Below, one piece after another: positions 8,036 through 16,267 of a stretch of DNA of 64,000 bases. The position numbers were made by a program, and so were the translations under genes. The notes beneath the pieces are model-generated. The model was not told where the DNA came from and did not search any database. It worked only from the letters and a program-made list of their open reading frames with translations. This DNA comes from Glaciihabitans arcticus (GTDB lineage: Bacteria > Actinomycetota > Actinomycetes > Actinomycetales > Microbacteriaceae), in assembly GCF_004310685.1 (NCBI RefSeq), contig NZ_SISG01000001.1, positions 620,001 to 684,000 of the forward strand, in the 5' to 3' direction. Each line of letters begins with the position of its first letter. Position 1 is the stretch's first letter.

Positions 8036-8975
8036 AACCGCCGTCAAGCTGTCTTCCCGCGGGGGCCCCGGCCCGCGCGGGAAGGCGGGGCGGCCGGTTC
8101 GCAGTAAGCCGGTGGGGCGCAGAAGCGCCGTCGCGTACCTCTTTCTCGCGCCGTTCCTCATCCTCTTCTCTGTATTCGTGCTCGGCCCCGCCATCTACGG
8201 CCTCTGGATCAGCCTGCACATCTGGAACCCGCTCCTCGATGACCACCCGTTTGTCGGTCTGCAGAACTACATCGACCTCTTCACTCCCGGATCGCTCACC
8301 TCGGGTGACTTCTGGAAGAGCATGGGCGCCACCGGCATCTTCACGGTGGCGAGCGTTCCGTTGCTCCTGGTGATCCCGCTCGGGATCGCGATGCTTCTCA
8401 ACAACAAGGTGCGGGGCGGCTCGGTGTTCCGCGGCATCTTCTTCGCCCCCTACGTGCTCGGTGTCGCGGTCATCAGCGTGCTGTGGCGCTACCTGCTCGA
8501 CCCGCAGCTCGGTGTGGTGAATGCGCTCATCGGCCAGGACATCCCGTGGACCGTGCAGGTGCCGTGGGCGTGGATCTCGCTCGTCGGCATCACCGTCTGG
8601 TGGACCCTCGGGCTCAACACGATCATCCTGCTCGCCGGGCTCAAGGGCATCAGCGCCGAACTCTACGAGGCAGCCGCCATTGACGGTGCCGGTCCGTGGC
8701 GCAAGTTCACGAGCGTCACCCTGCCGGGTCTCCGCCCGGTGATGACCTTCGTGGTGACCGTCACCATCCTCGCCTCGGCGAACATGTTCGGGCAGGCCTA
8801 CCTGATCACCAAGGGCGGTCCGGGAACGGATACCCGCACGGCGATCATGTACATCGCCGACCAGGGCCTCACCCAGAACCAGATGGGCGCGGCAACCGCC
8901 ATGAGCTACCTGCTGTTCGCGGTGCTCGCAGCGGTCAGCGTTCTCAACTTCCGGCTGCAGAGGGACAACACATGA
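8028..8975 (+). CDS. Sugar ABC transporter permease (MalF-like)
   Basis: 315 residues from GTG 8028, which overlaps the previous stop by 8 nt; the longer reading starting inside the binding-protein gene is unlikely. Basic N-terminal tail, then six membrane helices (first AVAYLFLAPFLILFSVFVLG). The cytoplasmic EAA loop, ELYEAAAIDGAGPWRKFTSV, contacts the ATPase. It pairs with the next permease to form the inner-membrane channel. No ATPase gene is encoded here, as is common for actinobacterial CUT1 importers, which use a shared MsiK-type ATPase encoded elsewhere (family knowledge). Confidence 0.93.
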   Translation: MTETAVKLSSRGGPGPRGKAGRPVRSKPVGRRSAVAYLFLAPFLILFSVFVLGPAIYGLWISLHIWNPLLDDHPFVGLQNYIDLFTPGSLTSGDFWKSMGATGIFTVASVPLLLVIPLGIAMLLNNKVRGGSVFRGIFFAPYVLGVAVISVLWRYLLDPQLGVVNALIGQDIPWTVQVPWAWISLVGITVWWTLGLNTIILLAGLKGISAELYEAAAIDGAGPWRKFTSVTLPGLRPVMTFVVTVTILASANMFGQAYLITKGGPGTDTRTAIMYIADQGLTQNQMGAATAMSYLLFAVLAAVSVLNFRLQRDNT

Positions 8976-9826
8976 GCGCGCTCGCACCGACAAAGCGCCG
9001 GGGTCTCGCCCAGCGCACCAATCCGCTGGTCTACGTCGGCCTGTACCTGGTGTCGCTCGTCATCGTGCTGCCGCTGCTCTGGATGTTCCTCACCTCGTTC
9101 AAGACGGACTTCGACGCGATCAGTTCGCCGGCGAACCCCATCCCGAACCCGTTCACCGTCGATGCCTACGTGACGCTCGCGGGCGGAAGCCAGCCGATTC
9201 TGACCTGGTTCTTCAACAGCGTGATCGCGGCGACGGCGCAGACCCTCATCATTTTGGTGACGGCCTCGGCGGCGGCGTACGCGCTCGCGCGGCTCGAGTT
9301 CGTGGGCAAGAAGATCGTCTTCGGCGTGATCATCGCGACGCTGCTCGTGCCGGGCGTCATCTTCCTGATCCCGAACTACCTGATCGTGCAGAACCTGGGC
9401 TGGCTCGACTCGCTGTGGGCGATCATCATCCCCGGTTCCGCTGGAGCTTTTGGTGTGTTCTTCCTGCGGCAGTTCTTCATCTCGCTGCCCGCCGAGATCG
9501 AGGAGGCCGCACGGGTCGATGGCGCGGGGGACTTCCGCATCTTCTGGCAGATCGTGCTGCCGCTGTCGCGCCCGGCTCTCGCCACGCTCGCGGTGCTGAG
9601 CTTCCTCACCAACTGGAACGACTTCATCTGGCCGATCTACGTACTGCTCAGCCCCGAGAACCTGACCCTCCAGCCCGGTCTTGCGGTGCTGCAGGGCACC
9701 TACTCGACGCACTTCGGCATCGTGATGGCTGGAGCGGTGATCGCGTCGGTTCCGGTGCTGATCCTGTTCACGCTCGCGCAGAAGCAGATTGTCGAGAGCG
9801 TCGCCAATTCGGGGATCAAGGGATGA
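8972..9826 (+). CDS. Sugar ABC transporter permease (MalG-like)
   Basis: 284 residues from an ATG overlapping the upstream TGA by 4 nt (ATGA). Six predicted membrane helices, first PLVYVGLYLVSLVIVLPLLW. MalG-type features are a long first extracytoplasmic loop and an EAA motif, EIEEAARVDGAGDFRIFWQI, before IVLPLSRPALATLAVLSF. It forms the heterodimeric channel with the preceding permease. Its stop overlaps the GH43 start by 4 nt, so all four genes are translationally coupled. Confidence 0.93.
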   Translation: MSALAPTKRRGLAQRTNPLVYVGLYLVSLVIVLPLLWMFLTSFKTDFDAISSPANPIPNPFTVDAYVTLAGGSQPILTWFFNSVIAATAQTLIILVTASAAAYALARLEFVGKKIVFGVIIATLLVPGVIFLIPNYLIVQNLGWLDSLWAIIIPGSAGAFGVFFLRQFFISLPAEIEEAARVDGAGDFRIFWQIVLPLSRPALATLAVLSFLTNWNDFIWPIYVLLSPENLTLQPGLAVLQGTYSTHFGIVMAGAVIASVPVLILFTLAQKQIVESVANSGIKG

Positions 9827-10779
9827 CGCGGGCCGCGCTCGCGCTCGGATTGTTCGCGATGTTCGCGCTGGCGGGCTGCGCAGCTCCGGCTGCCGCTCCT
9901 GCCGAGTCGTCCGCGCCAGGGTTCGCGATCGACGCCGACTTCCCGGATCCGGATCTGCTCGAGGTCGACGGCACCTTCTACGCCTACGCTACGAACTCGG
10001 CGGCGGCGAACGTTCAGGTGGCGACCTCGACGGATCTGCTGTCCTGGGAGCAGCTCGACGTCGACGCGCTTCCTGAACTGCCCGAGTGGGCGATCCGCGG
10101 GAAGACCTGGGCGCCGGAGGTCACTGCTCTCGCCGACGGCTCCTTCGCGCTGTACTTCACCACCGCGCAGGCGACGCCGTCCGCGCAGTGCATCGGGGTC
10201 GCGGTGTCGGCGGATCCGCTCGGCCCGTTCGAGCCGGTCGGCGATCCGCTGGTCTGCCCGGTCGAGGACGGTGGCGCGATCGACGCCTCGACCTTCCTCG
10301 ACGATGACGGCACGCTGTTCCTCGTCTTCAAGAACGACGGCAACTGCTGCGGCAAGGACACCTGGCTGCAGGCGGCACCGCTCTCGGCCGATGGGCTCAC
10401 GCTGTTGTCCGAGCCGACCCGGTTGGTCAAGCAGACCGAAGCATGGGAGGGCAACCTCGTCGAGGCGCCGACGCTCGTGAAGCACGGCTCGAAGTACGTG
10501 TTGTTCTATTCCGCGAACGACTACGGCGGGGAGTCGTATGCGACCGGTTACGCCACGGCGGATTCGGTGCTGGGACCCTGGACGAAGCACGGCGAACCGC
10601 TCATGACCACCGACCTGAGCGGCGGGGTCTACCTCGGCCCCGGCGGCCAGGACGTGATCGCCGGTCCGGATGGCGACGTCATCGTCTTCCACTCCTGGGA
10701 CGAGAACTTCATCCAGCGCGGTATGAACGTGCTGCCGCTGACGTGGGTGGATGACGAGCCCGTGGTCTTCGCGGGTTGA
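9823..10779 (+). CDS. Glycoside hydrolase family 43 lipoprotein
   Basis: 318 residues from ATG 9823. The signal peptide has a lipobox (FALAGC, Cys19), so the enzyme is anchored on the outer face of the membrane beside the binding protein. Five-bladed beta-propeller signatures: base D42 in FPDPDLLEVDGTFYAYAT, pKa modulator D154 in GGAIDASTF, acid E214 in LVEAPTLVK. GH43 enzymes are inverting and act on alpha-L-arabinofuranosides or beta-xylosides; specificity is not decidable here. It would trim polymers at the surface and feed the importer. The stop TGA and preceding codons lie in a REP-like repeat (GGTTGAGTAGG). Confidence 0.9.
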   Translation: MTRAALALGLFAMFALAGCAAPAAAPAESSAPGFAIDADFPDPDLLEVDGTFYAYATNSAAANVQVATSTDLLSWEQLDVDALPELPEWAIRGKTWAPEVTALADGSFALYFTTAQATPSAQCIGVAVSADPLGPFEPVGDPLVCPVEDGGAIDASTFLDDDGTLFLVFKNDGNCCGKDTWLQAAPLSADGLTLLSEPTRLVKQTEAWEGNLVEAPTLVKHGSKYVLFYSANDYGGESYATGYATADSVLGPWTKHGEPLMTTDLSGGVYLGPGGQDVIAGPDGDVIVFHSWDENFIQRGMNVLPLTWVDDEPVVFAG

Positions 10780-10849
10780 GTAGGCGCTCCAGCGCCGTAT
10801 CGAAACTGCGCCAGCAGGTTGAGTAGGCGCTCCAGCGCCGTATCGAAAC
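10774..10849. repeat. REP-like element, copies 3 and 4 (direct repeat)
   Basis: Two identical 33-bp units (10774-10806 and 10817-10849), each starting GGTTGAGTAGGCGCTC and ending GAGCGCC-like core plus GTATCGAAAC, separated by 10 nt. Orientation is opposite to copies 1, 2 and 5. The first unit contains the stop codon of the GH43 gene. Confidence 0.85.
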
Positions 10850-10892
10850 CCCGACCGCCCTCAACCCGATCTGCACTGCCGCTGCCGCCGCA

Positions 10893-11057
10893 CCTGAAAG
10901 CGTTCGTGTTAAACAGGACCACAACGCGCACCGAAAACAGGACCGGACGTGCACCGAGAACAGGACCGCCGCGTTGACCGGCAACGGTTGCGTTCGGGGT
11001 GGAGGCGTCCTGTTGACGGGTCCGATGTTTGTCCTGTTTAACACGAACGTTTCAGGG
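10893..11057. mobile_element. Mini inverted-repeat element (MITE-like), copy A
   Basis: About 165 bp bounded by inverted repeats. The left end reads CCTGAAAG then CGTTCGTGTTAAACAGGAC; the right end reads GTCCTGTTTAACACGAACG then TTTCAGG. Inside, AACAGGAC recurs at about 10912, 10936 and 10959, and its complement GTCCTGTT at 11008 and 11031, spaced 23-24 bp. There is no transposase. Multiple phased end repeats resemble transposase-binding ends of IS21-like elements (inference). A second copy is at 49781-49975. Together with the REP copies this accounts for the gene-free stretch 10780-11194. Confidence 0.75.
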
Positions 11058-11093
11058 GAGGATCCCGCAGGTGGAGCGCGGGGCGCTCAAGCC

Positions 11094-11175
11094 GGTTTCG
11101 ATACGGCCGCGGGCGGCCTACTCAACCAGCCAGGCCTCAACCAGCCAGGCCTCAACCAGCCAGGCCTCAACCAGC
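11094..11175. repeat. REP-like element copy 5 with tandem 15-bp expansion
   Basis: A 37-bp unit (11094-11130) with ends GGTTTCGATACGGC and CCTACTCAACCAGC, followed by three exact tandem copies of CAGGCCTCAACCAGC (11131-11175). The tandem unit duplicates the right end of the element, as replication slippage would. Confidence 0.85.
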
Positions 11176-11194
11176 GTGGGCTAAGCAGTGCCAA

Positions 11195-11461
11195 CTAGTC
11201 AGCGCGAGCCTGCACACGCTCGACCAGCTCGCGCCACGGGCCTTCGAGGCGGGACTCGGGCAGGGTGATCCGCCGACGGGAGACTCGCACGATCCAGACG
11301 TAGCGGTCGGGGGTGGGCTCGAGCCGGGGGCGGTCGTCCCAGGGGAGGCGCGAGAGCAGGGGCATCCACTCAGACGAATCGGCCGACGAGGAATCGACGA
11401 ACACCGTCCACTCGCGGGTCAACCCTGCAAAGCCGCCGCTGCGTCGCACCGTGATCTTCAC
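11195..11461 (-). CDS. Emfourin-type inhibitor of M4 metalloprotease
   Basis: 88 residues from a GTG (VKITVRRSGGFAGLTREW) that overlaps the protease stop by 4 nt; longer readings would run antisense-like through the protease frame. The N-terminal KITVRRSGGFAG motif and the RYVWIVRVSRRRITLPES core match the protealysin inhibitor emfourin. Known members are small proteins encoded next to protealysin-like M4 protease genes; they bind and inhibit the enzyme. No signal peptide, consistent with protecting the cytosol. Translational coupling places the inhibitor second in the operon. Confidence 0.85.
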   Translation of the reverse strand: MKITVRRSGGFAGLTREWTVFVDSSSADSSEWMPLLSRLPWDDRPRLEPTPDRYVWIVRVSRRRITLPESRLEGPWRELVERVQARAD

Positions 11462-12489
11462 AGCACGCCCACCGTCTCCCACGCCCCGGTGACCACCTCT
11501 GCATCGTCGCCGGCCAGCGAGACGGTGAGTGCCGCAAACTCGGCAAAGGATGACGTCGCCGACAGCGAGCCCGACGTGAGCGCCGAGTACCACAGCTGCC
11601 CCGGCCGCTCCCACGCGTTGCCGCCGATCGCGGTCGCGACCAGGTAGAACGCACGATTCGGGATGCCCGAGTTGAGGTGCACTCCGCCGTTGTCGTCGCG
11701 GGTCACCACGAAGCCGTCCATGTGATCCGGCTGCGGATCCTTGCCGAGCACGTCATCGTCGTACGCGGTGCCCGGAGCCGACATCGACCGCAATGCCGAA
11801 CCCTGCACATCTTCGGTGAAGATGCCCTCGCCGATCAGCCAGCTCGCCTCCGCCGCCGACTGCCCGAGTGAGCGCTGCTCGACCAGGGCGCCGAACACGT
11901 CGGAGATGGACTCGTTGAGCGCCCCCGACTGCTCCGAGTACGCGAGGTTCGCGGTGTACTGGGTGACCCCGTGGGCGAGCTCGTGGCCGATGACACTCAG
12001 CGAGCGGGTCATCCGGGTGAAGACCACGCCGTCGCCATCACCGAACACCATGCGCTGGCCGTCCCAGAACGCGTTGTCGTAATCCTTGCCGAAGTGCACG
12101 GTTGCGAGCAGCTCCAGGTTATCGTCGTCGATCGATGCGCGCTCGAACTCGAAGCGCAACAGGTCGTGGGTGTGGCCGAGCCCCTGCCAGGCCTCGAGCA
12201 CTGCATCGTCCGTGCCGTCGGGCTCTGACGACGCCACAACATCGCCCGGGAGCTGCTCGGTGCCCCGCGCATCGAAGATGGTGCGCCGGGCATCCTGCAG
12301 CTGACGGGTAGTGACGCTTGGCCGCGGGGGAGCAGTCGTCGGCGGAGCTGCCTCGCCCATTCGGATGCCCCGCAGCGGCTCGTCGAGCAGCAGCGACCTG
12401 CGCGCAGCCTCAGCGGCCGGCGCGAACGCGGGGTCGTCGAGCTGGGCAAGGTGACGCAACAGGTACGGGGGAACGATCGAGCACTTCAT
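11458..12489 (-). CDS. Protealysin-like M4 neutral metalloprotease
   Basis: 343 residues from ATG 12489 (a second ATG lies 9 nt upstream). The short propeptide has the conserved SIVPPYLLRHLA motif typical of protealysins, which lack a classical signal peptide. The catalytic domain has H169-E170-x-x-H173 (HELAH), third zinc ligand E193 in GALNESISD, and H271 in GGVHLNSGIPNRAF. It is a thermolysin-fold endopeptidase that cuts before hydrophobic residues (family knowledge). It forms a bicistron with an emfourin inhibitor. Export without a signal peptide is a known puzzle of this group. Confidence 0.93.
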   Translation of the reverse strand: MKCSIVPPYLLRHLAQLDDPAFAPAAEAARRSLLLDEPLRGIRMGEAAPPTTAPPRPSVTTRQLQDARRTIFDARGTEQLPGDVVASSEPDGTDDAVLEAWQGLGHTHDLLRFEFERASIDDDNLELLATVHFGKDYDNAFWDGQRMVFGDGDGVVFTRMTRSLSVIGHELAHGVTQYTANLAYSEQSGALNESISDVFGALVEQRSLGQSAAEASWLIGEGIFTEDVQGSALRSMSAPGTAYDDDVLGKDPQPDHMDGFVVTRDDNGGVHLNSGIPNRAFYLVATAIGGNAWERPGQLWYSALTSGSLSATSSFAEFAALTVSLAGDDAEVVTGAWETVGVL

Positions 12490-12521
12490 GCCCACCATGC
12501 TCGCACCGGCCCCTGACAGCG

Positions 12522-13835
12522 CTACTTGTTCTTGCGGGCGCGCTTCTTCTGCAGCTTCAGCGCCTTGCGGTCAGCGCGGCGAGCCAGCTTCGCCGAATCG
12601 AGAATGCCCTTCGTCTGGGCGAGGGATGTCGCGTGCAGCGCGAGCCCCGCCCTCTTGAGCGCGGCCTCCTGCTCCTCGCGCGTGCCGCGCGACTTGGCTT
12701 TCTTCTCGGCAGCGGCAGCCTTCTTCTCCGCCGCGGCGTTCTTCTTCTCCTCGTCGGCGATCTCCTGCGAGACGCCGACCGGGTCGACCTGTCCGCGCAG
12801 CGCGCGACCGGCCGCCACGTCCTTGCGGTGCTGCTTCGCCGCCTTGTCGCTCACCTTGGTGTCACGAGGCGGCAGCTGGATGTGCTCCTCGGCCGCAATG
12901 CCCGCCTGCAGCTCGCGACCCCGTTCGAGTTCGGCGTCGAGCTCGGCACCGAACAGCAGGGCGAGGTTGGAGATCCAGATCCAGAGCAGGAAGACGATGA
13001 CACCGCCGATCGAGCCGTACGTCTCGTCGTAGCTGGAGAAGTTGGCGGCGTAGAACGCGAAGCCCGCAGAGGCGATCACCCAGACGAGCAGGGCCACCAG
13101 GGCGCCGAGGCTCATCCAGCGGAACTTCGGCTGCTGCACGTTCGGGGTCGCGTAATAGAGGAGTGCGACGACGAGCGCCGCGAGCACCGCGAGGATCGGC
13201 CACTTGACGATGTTCCAGACGAGGAGCCCGGCCCCGCCCACCCCGATCGTCGCCGCGACGTTTTCAGCGATCGGACCGCTAACCACGAGCAGCACGGCCG
13301 CGATCACGGCGAACAGGATCGCGACCACGGTGACGCCGAGGGTGATCGGGCGCAGCTTCCACACCGGGCGACCCTCCTGGATCGCGTAGATGCGGTTCAT
13401 CGCGCGGGCAAAGGCTCCGACATAGCCGCTCGCCGACCACAGCGCACCCGCGATACCCACGAAGAGTCCGAGTCCGGCCGCGGGCGCCGAGGCGATGCTC
13501 TCGATCGGCTCGCGCACGGCTTCGAGGGTGTCCGCTGGAACGAGCCCGCCGACCAGGTCGAGCAGCGCGTCCGTGGTCTGCTGCGGGTCGCCAAACAGGC
13601 CGAGCAGCGACACGAAGGCGAGCAGGGCGGGGAACACGGCGAGCACCCCGTAGTAGGTGAGGGCTGCCGCGAGGTCGGTGCACTGGTCGGCGGTGAACTC
13701 GCGCAGAGTCTTGAGGCCGACGTACTTCCACGACGGCTTCTCGATCTCGGTCAGCGAGTCCGGCTTGCGCGGGTCCTCGGGATCGGGTGCGGTCTTCGCT
13801 CGGGTGCTTGCGCGCTGTCCGGTTTCTTCAGCCAT
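12522..13835 (-). CDS. YihY/BrkB family inner-membrane protein
   Basis: 437 residues. The family core is about 30-320, with WKYVGLKTLREFTADQCTDLAAALTYYGVLAVFPALLAFVS and six predicted membrane helices (for example GLFVGIAGALWSASGYVGAFARAMNRIY). An extra C-terminal tail (about 330-437) is charged, rich in Lys/Ala/Glu and probably coiled-coil (EEKKNAAAEKKAAAAEKKAK). The family was once called ribonuclease BN, but that activity belongs to another protein; the role is unclear, possibly transport. A -10 element TAGCGT ends 6 nt before the ATG, so the mRNA is probably leaderless. Confidence 0.9.
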   Translation of the reverse strand: MAEETGQRASTRAKTAPDPEDPRKPDSLTEIEKPSWKYVGLKTLREFTADQCTDLAAALTYYGVLAVFPALLAFVSLLGLFGDPQQTTDALLDLVGGLVPADTLEAVREPIESIASAPAAGLGLFVGIAGALWSASGYVGAFARAMNRIYAIQEGRPVWKLRPITLGVTVVAILFAVIAAVLLVVSGPIAENVAATIGVGGAGLLVWNIVKWPILAVLAALVVALLYYATPNVQQPKFRWMSLGALVALLVWVIASAGFAFYAANFSSYDETYGSIGGVIVFLLWIWISNLALLFGAELDAELERGRELQAGIAAEEHIQLPPRDTKVSDKAAKQHRKDVAAGRALRGQVDPVGVSQEIADEEKKNAAAEKKAAAAEKKAKSRGTREEQEAALKRAGLALHATSLAQTKGILDSAKLARRADRKALKLQKKRARKNK

Positions 13836-13841
13836 CCCAAC

Positions 13842-13847
13842 ACGCTA
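13842..13847 (-). promoter_or_regulatory. Leaderless -10 element (YihY gene)
   Basis: TAGCGT on the minus strand, 6 nt before the ATG at 13835. Transcription would start at about the A of ATG. Confidence 0.6.
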
Positions 13848-13903
13848 CGGACACCGTGCGCACTGACGCGACCCACACGGGCGACGCTGGGGCAACGTAC
13901 AGG

Positions 13904-14578
13904 TCAGCGCGACCAGTTGTACTCGAGTTCCGGTCGGCCCGGTGTGCCGTAGCGCGACCCCCGCGTCACGACCCCGGTGTCGGCGAGGTGCTCGAGGTAG
14001 CGGCGAGCCGTGACCCGCGAGAGCCGCAGGGCTTCGGCGACCTCGACCGCCGAGACCGCGGCATCCGCTGACCGCACGAATGCGGAGACCGCTGCGAGGG
14101 TGGCCGCAGCGAGACCCTTGGGCAGCGAGACGAGGGTGGGAGTGCTGAGCGTCGCGAGCATCGCGTCGATCTGCGACTGCGTGGTCGAGTGGGTCGACGC
14201 GTCGAGCTGCGAGCGCCAGTTCGCATACCCGGCGAGCTTTTCGCTGAAGGTCGCGAACCCGAACGGCTTCACCAGGTACTGCACGATGCCGAGCGAGAGG
14301 GCGCCGCGCACCACCTCGATCTCCCGAACGGCCGTGATCGCGATGATGTCGACGCGGTTTCCGGATGCCCGCAGCCGACGTGCCACCTCGATTCCGTGAC
14401 CGTCCGGCAGGTTCATGTCGAGCAGCACCAGGTCGATCGTCGCATCGGCCAGCGCGGCAATCGCGGCCGCCGCCGTCGAGGCGATGCCCGCGACGTCGAA
14501 CCCGGGGATCCGGCGCACGTACTCGGCGTGCGCTGCGGCGGTGAGATCCTCGTCGTCGACGACGAGCACGCGGATCAC
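13904..14578 (-). CDS. DctR/CitB-type response regulator
   Basis: 224 residues from GTG 14578, which overlaps the kinase stop by 4 nt. The receiver domain (about 1-120) has the acidic pair VVDDED, phospho-acceptor D54 in LVLLDMNLPDG, a switch Thr in IIAITAV and a Lys in LVKPFGF. The C-terminal DNA-binding part has a winged-helix/HTH segment, EVAEALRLSRVTARRYLEHL, as in DcuR/CitB regulators. Partner kinase and the divergent dicarboxylate symporter indicate control of C4-dicarboxylate or related acid uptake. Confidence 0.92.
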   Translation of the reverse strand: MIRVLVVDDEDLTAAAHAEYVRRIPGFDVAGIASTAAAAIAALADATIDLVLLDMNLPDGHGIEVARRLRASGNRVDIIAITAVREIEVVRGALSLGIVQYLVKPFGFATFSEKLAGYANWRSQLDASTHSTTQSQIDAMLATLSTPTLVSLPKGLAAATLAAVSAFVRSADAAVSAVEVAEALRLSRVTARRYLEHLADTGVVTRGSRYGTPGRPELEYNWSR

Positions 14579-16155
14579 GCGGGCACCTCGGGCAGCCGCA
14601 CCACGAACGTCGTCGGCAACTGCGGCGCGAGGTCGATGCTGCCGCCGCTGTGGTCGACGATCTCGCGCACAACAGCGAGGCCGAAGCCGCGATCGCCCGC
14701 CGACTTGGTGCTGAAGCCGTGCGTGAAGATCCGGGATGCGTCGCCCGGCTCGACCCCGCGCCCACTGTCGGACACGCGCAGCTCGGCGCCCGACAGGCGC
14801 ACGCTGACCCACGCAGGCTGGGTGCCGGCGGCTGCGGCATCCAGGGCATTGTCGATGAGGTTGCCGAGCACCGAGACCAGCTCGACCGACGTGAGCGTGG
14901 GTGCCTCGAAGCCGTCGGCGATGTCGAGCTGCAGGTCGACGCCCCGCTCGGATGCCTGCCCGCTCTTGCCGAGCAGAAGTGCCGCGAGTGCGGGTTCACC
15001 GACGGCCCCGATGACGCTGTCGGCGAGGTGCTGGCTCGAGCGGGACTCCTCGGCGAGGAAGTCGATGGCGTCCTGCCCACGGTCGAGCTCGAGTAGGGAC
15101 AGCACGGTGTGCAGGCGATTGGCGTGCTCGTGCGTCTGGGCGTGCAGCGCGGCGGTGAGGGTGCGCACCGACTCGAGTTCTCCGCTCAGTCGCTGCACCT
15201 CCGTGCGGTCGCGCACGGTCATCACGGTTCCCACCGCGTCGCGACGGGATGCCGTCTCCGCCGGCACGGCCGGCTCCTGGTTCACGACGACCGTGCGCTG
15301 CTCCGCGCGGTGCAGTTCCTCGACCGCGCGCTCGCCCGAGGTGAGCAGTGCAGCGATCGAGTCGGGAAGGTCGAGGTCCTCGACGGACATGGCGACCGCG
15401 TCCCGGGTCGCCGGCGGCAGCCCGAGCAGGTCGGCCGCCTCGTCGTTGTAGAACACGACCCGACGCCGGTTGTCGACGAGCACGATGCCCTCGCGGGCCG
15501 TATGCAGCACGGCCTCGTAGTAGTCGACCATGCGCGAGAGCTCGGCCGGTTGCAGAGAGCCGGTCATCCGGCGCAGGTAGCGGCGCACGAGCAGGGCCAC
15601 GATGCTACCGAGCACCACGAGAATGGCGGCCGCGCCGAATACGAAGGGCAGCCGCGGCACCAGGGTCGCTGCGACGCTCGTCACCGTAACACCGGTGGAC
15701 ACCATCGCGATCACCTCGCCGTCCTGTTCAACGGGAACGACCGCGCGCACGGACGGGCCGAGCGTGCCGGTGAAGGTCTCGGTGAGGGACTCCCCGCGCA
15801 GCGCGGCGGCCGTCGAGCCGATGAACTTCTTGCCGATCTCCGAGGCGTTGCGGTGGGTGTACCGCGTGCAGTCGGTGTCCATGATGGTGATGAAGTCGAC
15901 GTGCGCGTTATCCATGACCGCCACGGCGTAGGGCTGCAGGGTGCGCGTCGGATCCGGTTGCTGCACCGCCGCGATGACAAACGGGTCGAGGGCAAGCGTC
16001 GTGGAGATGCTGAGGCTGAGCCTCGCGGCATCCCGATCAACATCTGCTCGGGTGTCGAGCCAGAGCAGGAGCGTCATCACGCCGCTCAGCAAAAGGGCGG
16101 CGACGACCTGGCCCGCGAAGATACGCGAGGCGACACTGAACCGACGCTGACCCAT
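14575..16155 (-). CDS. DcuS/CitA-type sensor histidine kinase
   Basis: 526 residues from ATG 16155 (MGQRRFSVASRIF). First helix about 10-32, an extracytoplasmic PASC-like sensor domain about 33-170 (DPFVIAAVQQPDPTRTL, RYTHRNASEIGKKFIG), second helix about 175-198, a cytosolic PAS domain, then the kinase. Phospho-acceptor is probably H342 in THEHANRLHT, typical of this family. N box LGNLIDNALDAA and G box VSDSGRGVEPG are intact. The RYTHRN segment resembles the citrate/dicarboxylate-binding motif of CitA/DcuS. The gene is divergent from the symporter. Its -10 (TACTGT) ends 5 nt before the ATG. Confidence 0.93.
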   Translation of the reverse strand: MGQRRFSVASRIFAGQVVAALLLSGVMTLLLWLDTRADVDRDAARLSLSISTTLALDPFVIAAVQQPDPTRTLQPYAVAVMDNAHVDFITIMDTDCTRYTHRNASEIGKKFIGSTAAALRGESLTETFTGTLGPSVRAVVPVEQDGEVIAMVSTGVTVTSVAATLVPRLPFVFGAAAILVVLGSIVALLVRRYLRRMTGSLQPAELSRMVDYYEAVLHTAREGIVLVDNRRRVVFYNDEAADLLGLPPATRDAVAMSVEDLDLPDSIAALLTSGERAVEELHRAEQRTVVVNQEPAVPAETASRRDAVGTVMTVRDRTEVQRLSGELESVRTLTAALHAQTHEHANRLHTVLSLLELDRGQDAIDFLAEESRSSQHLADSVIGAVGEPALAALLLGKSGQASERGVDLQLDIADGFEAPTLTSVELVSVLGNLIDNALDAAAAGTQPAWVSVRLSGAELRVSDSGRGVEPGDASRIFTHGFSTKSAGDRGFGLAVVREIVDHSGGSIDLAPQLPTTFVVRLPEVPA

Positions 16156-16160
16156 AGAGA

Positions 16161-16166
16161 ACAGTA
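16161..16166 (-). promoter_or_regulatory. -10 element of the kinase-regulator operon
   Basis: TACTGT on the minus strand, ending 5 nt before the kinase ATG; probably leaderless. It lies in the 112-nt region shared with the divergent symporter gene. Confidence 0.45.
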
Positions 16167-16267
16167 TGACCACAAGTTCTCTGGCGGCGGCCACGGGTCG
16201 AAGCTGGCTGCAGTTCACCACATGGATGTCGACCACAGGGCTGTGGCGGCGGAAGGCAGGACCTCTT

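Noticed and set aside
11131-11175. Possible CRISPR-like array
   Set aside because: Three head-to-tail 15-bp copies without spacers and no cas genes; explained as expansion of a REP end.
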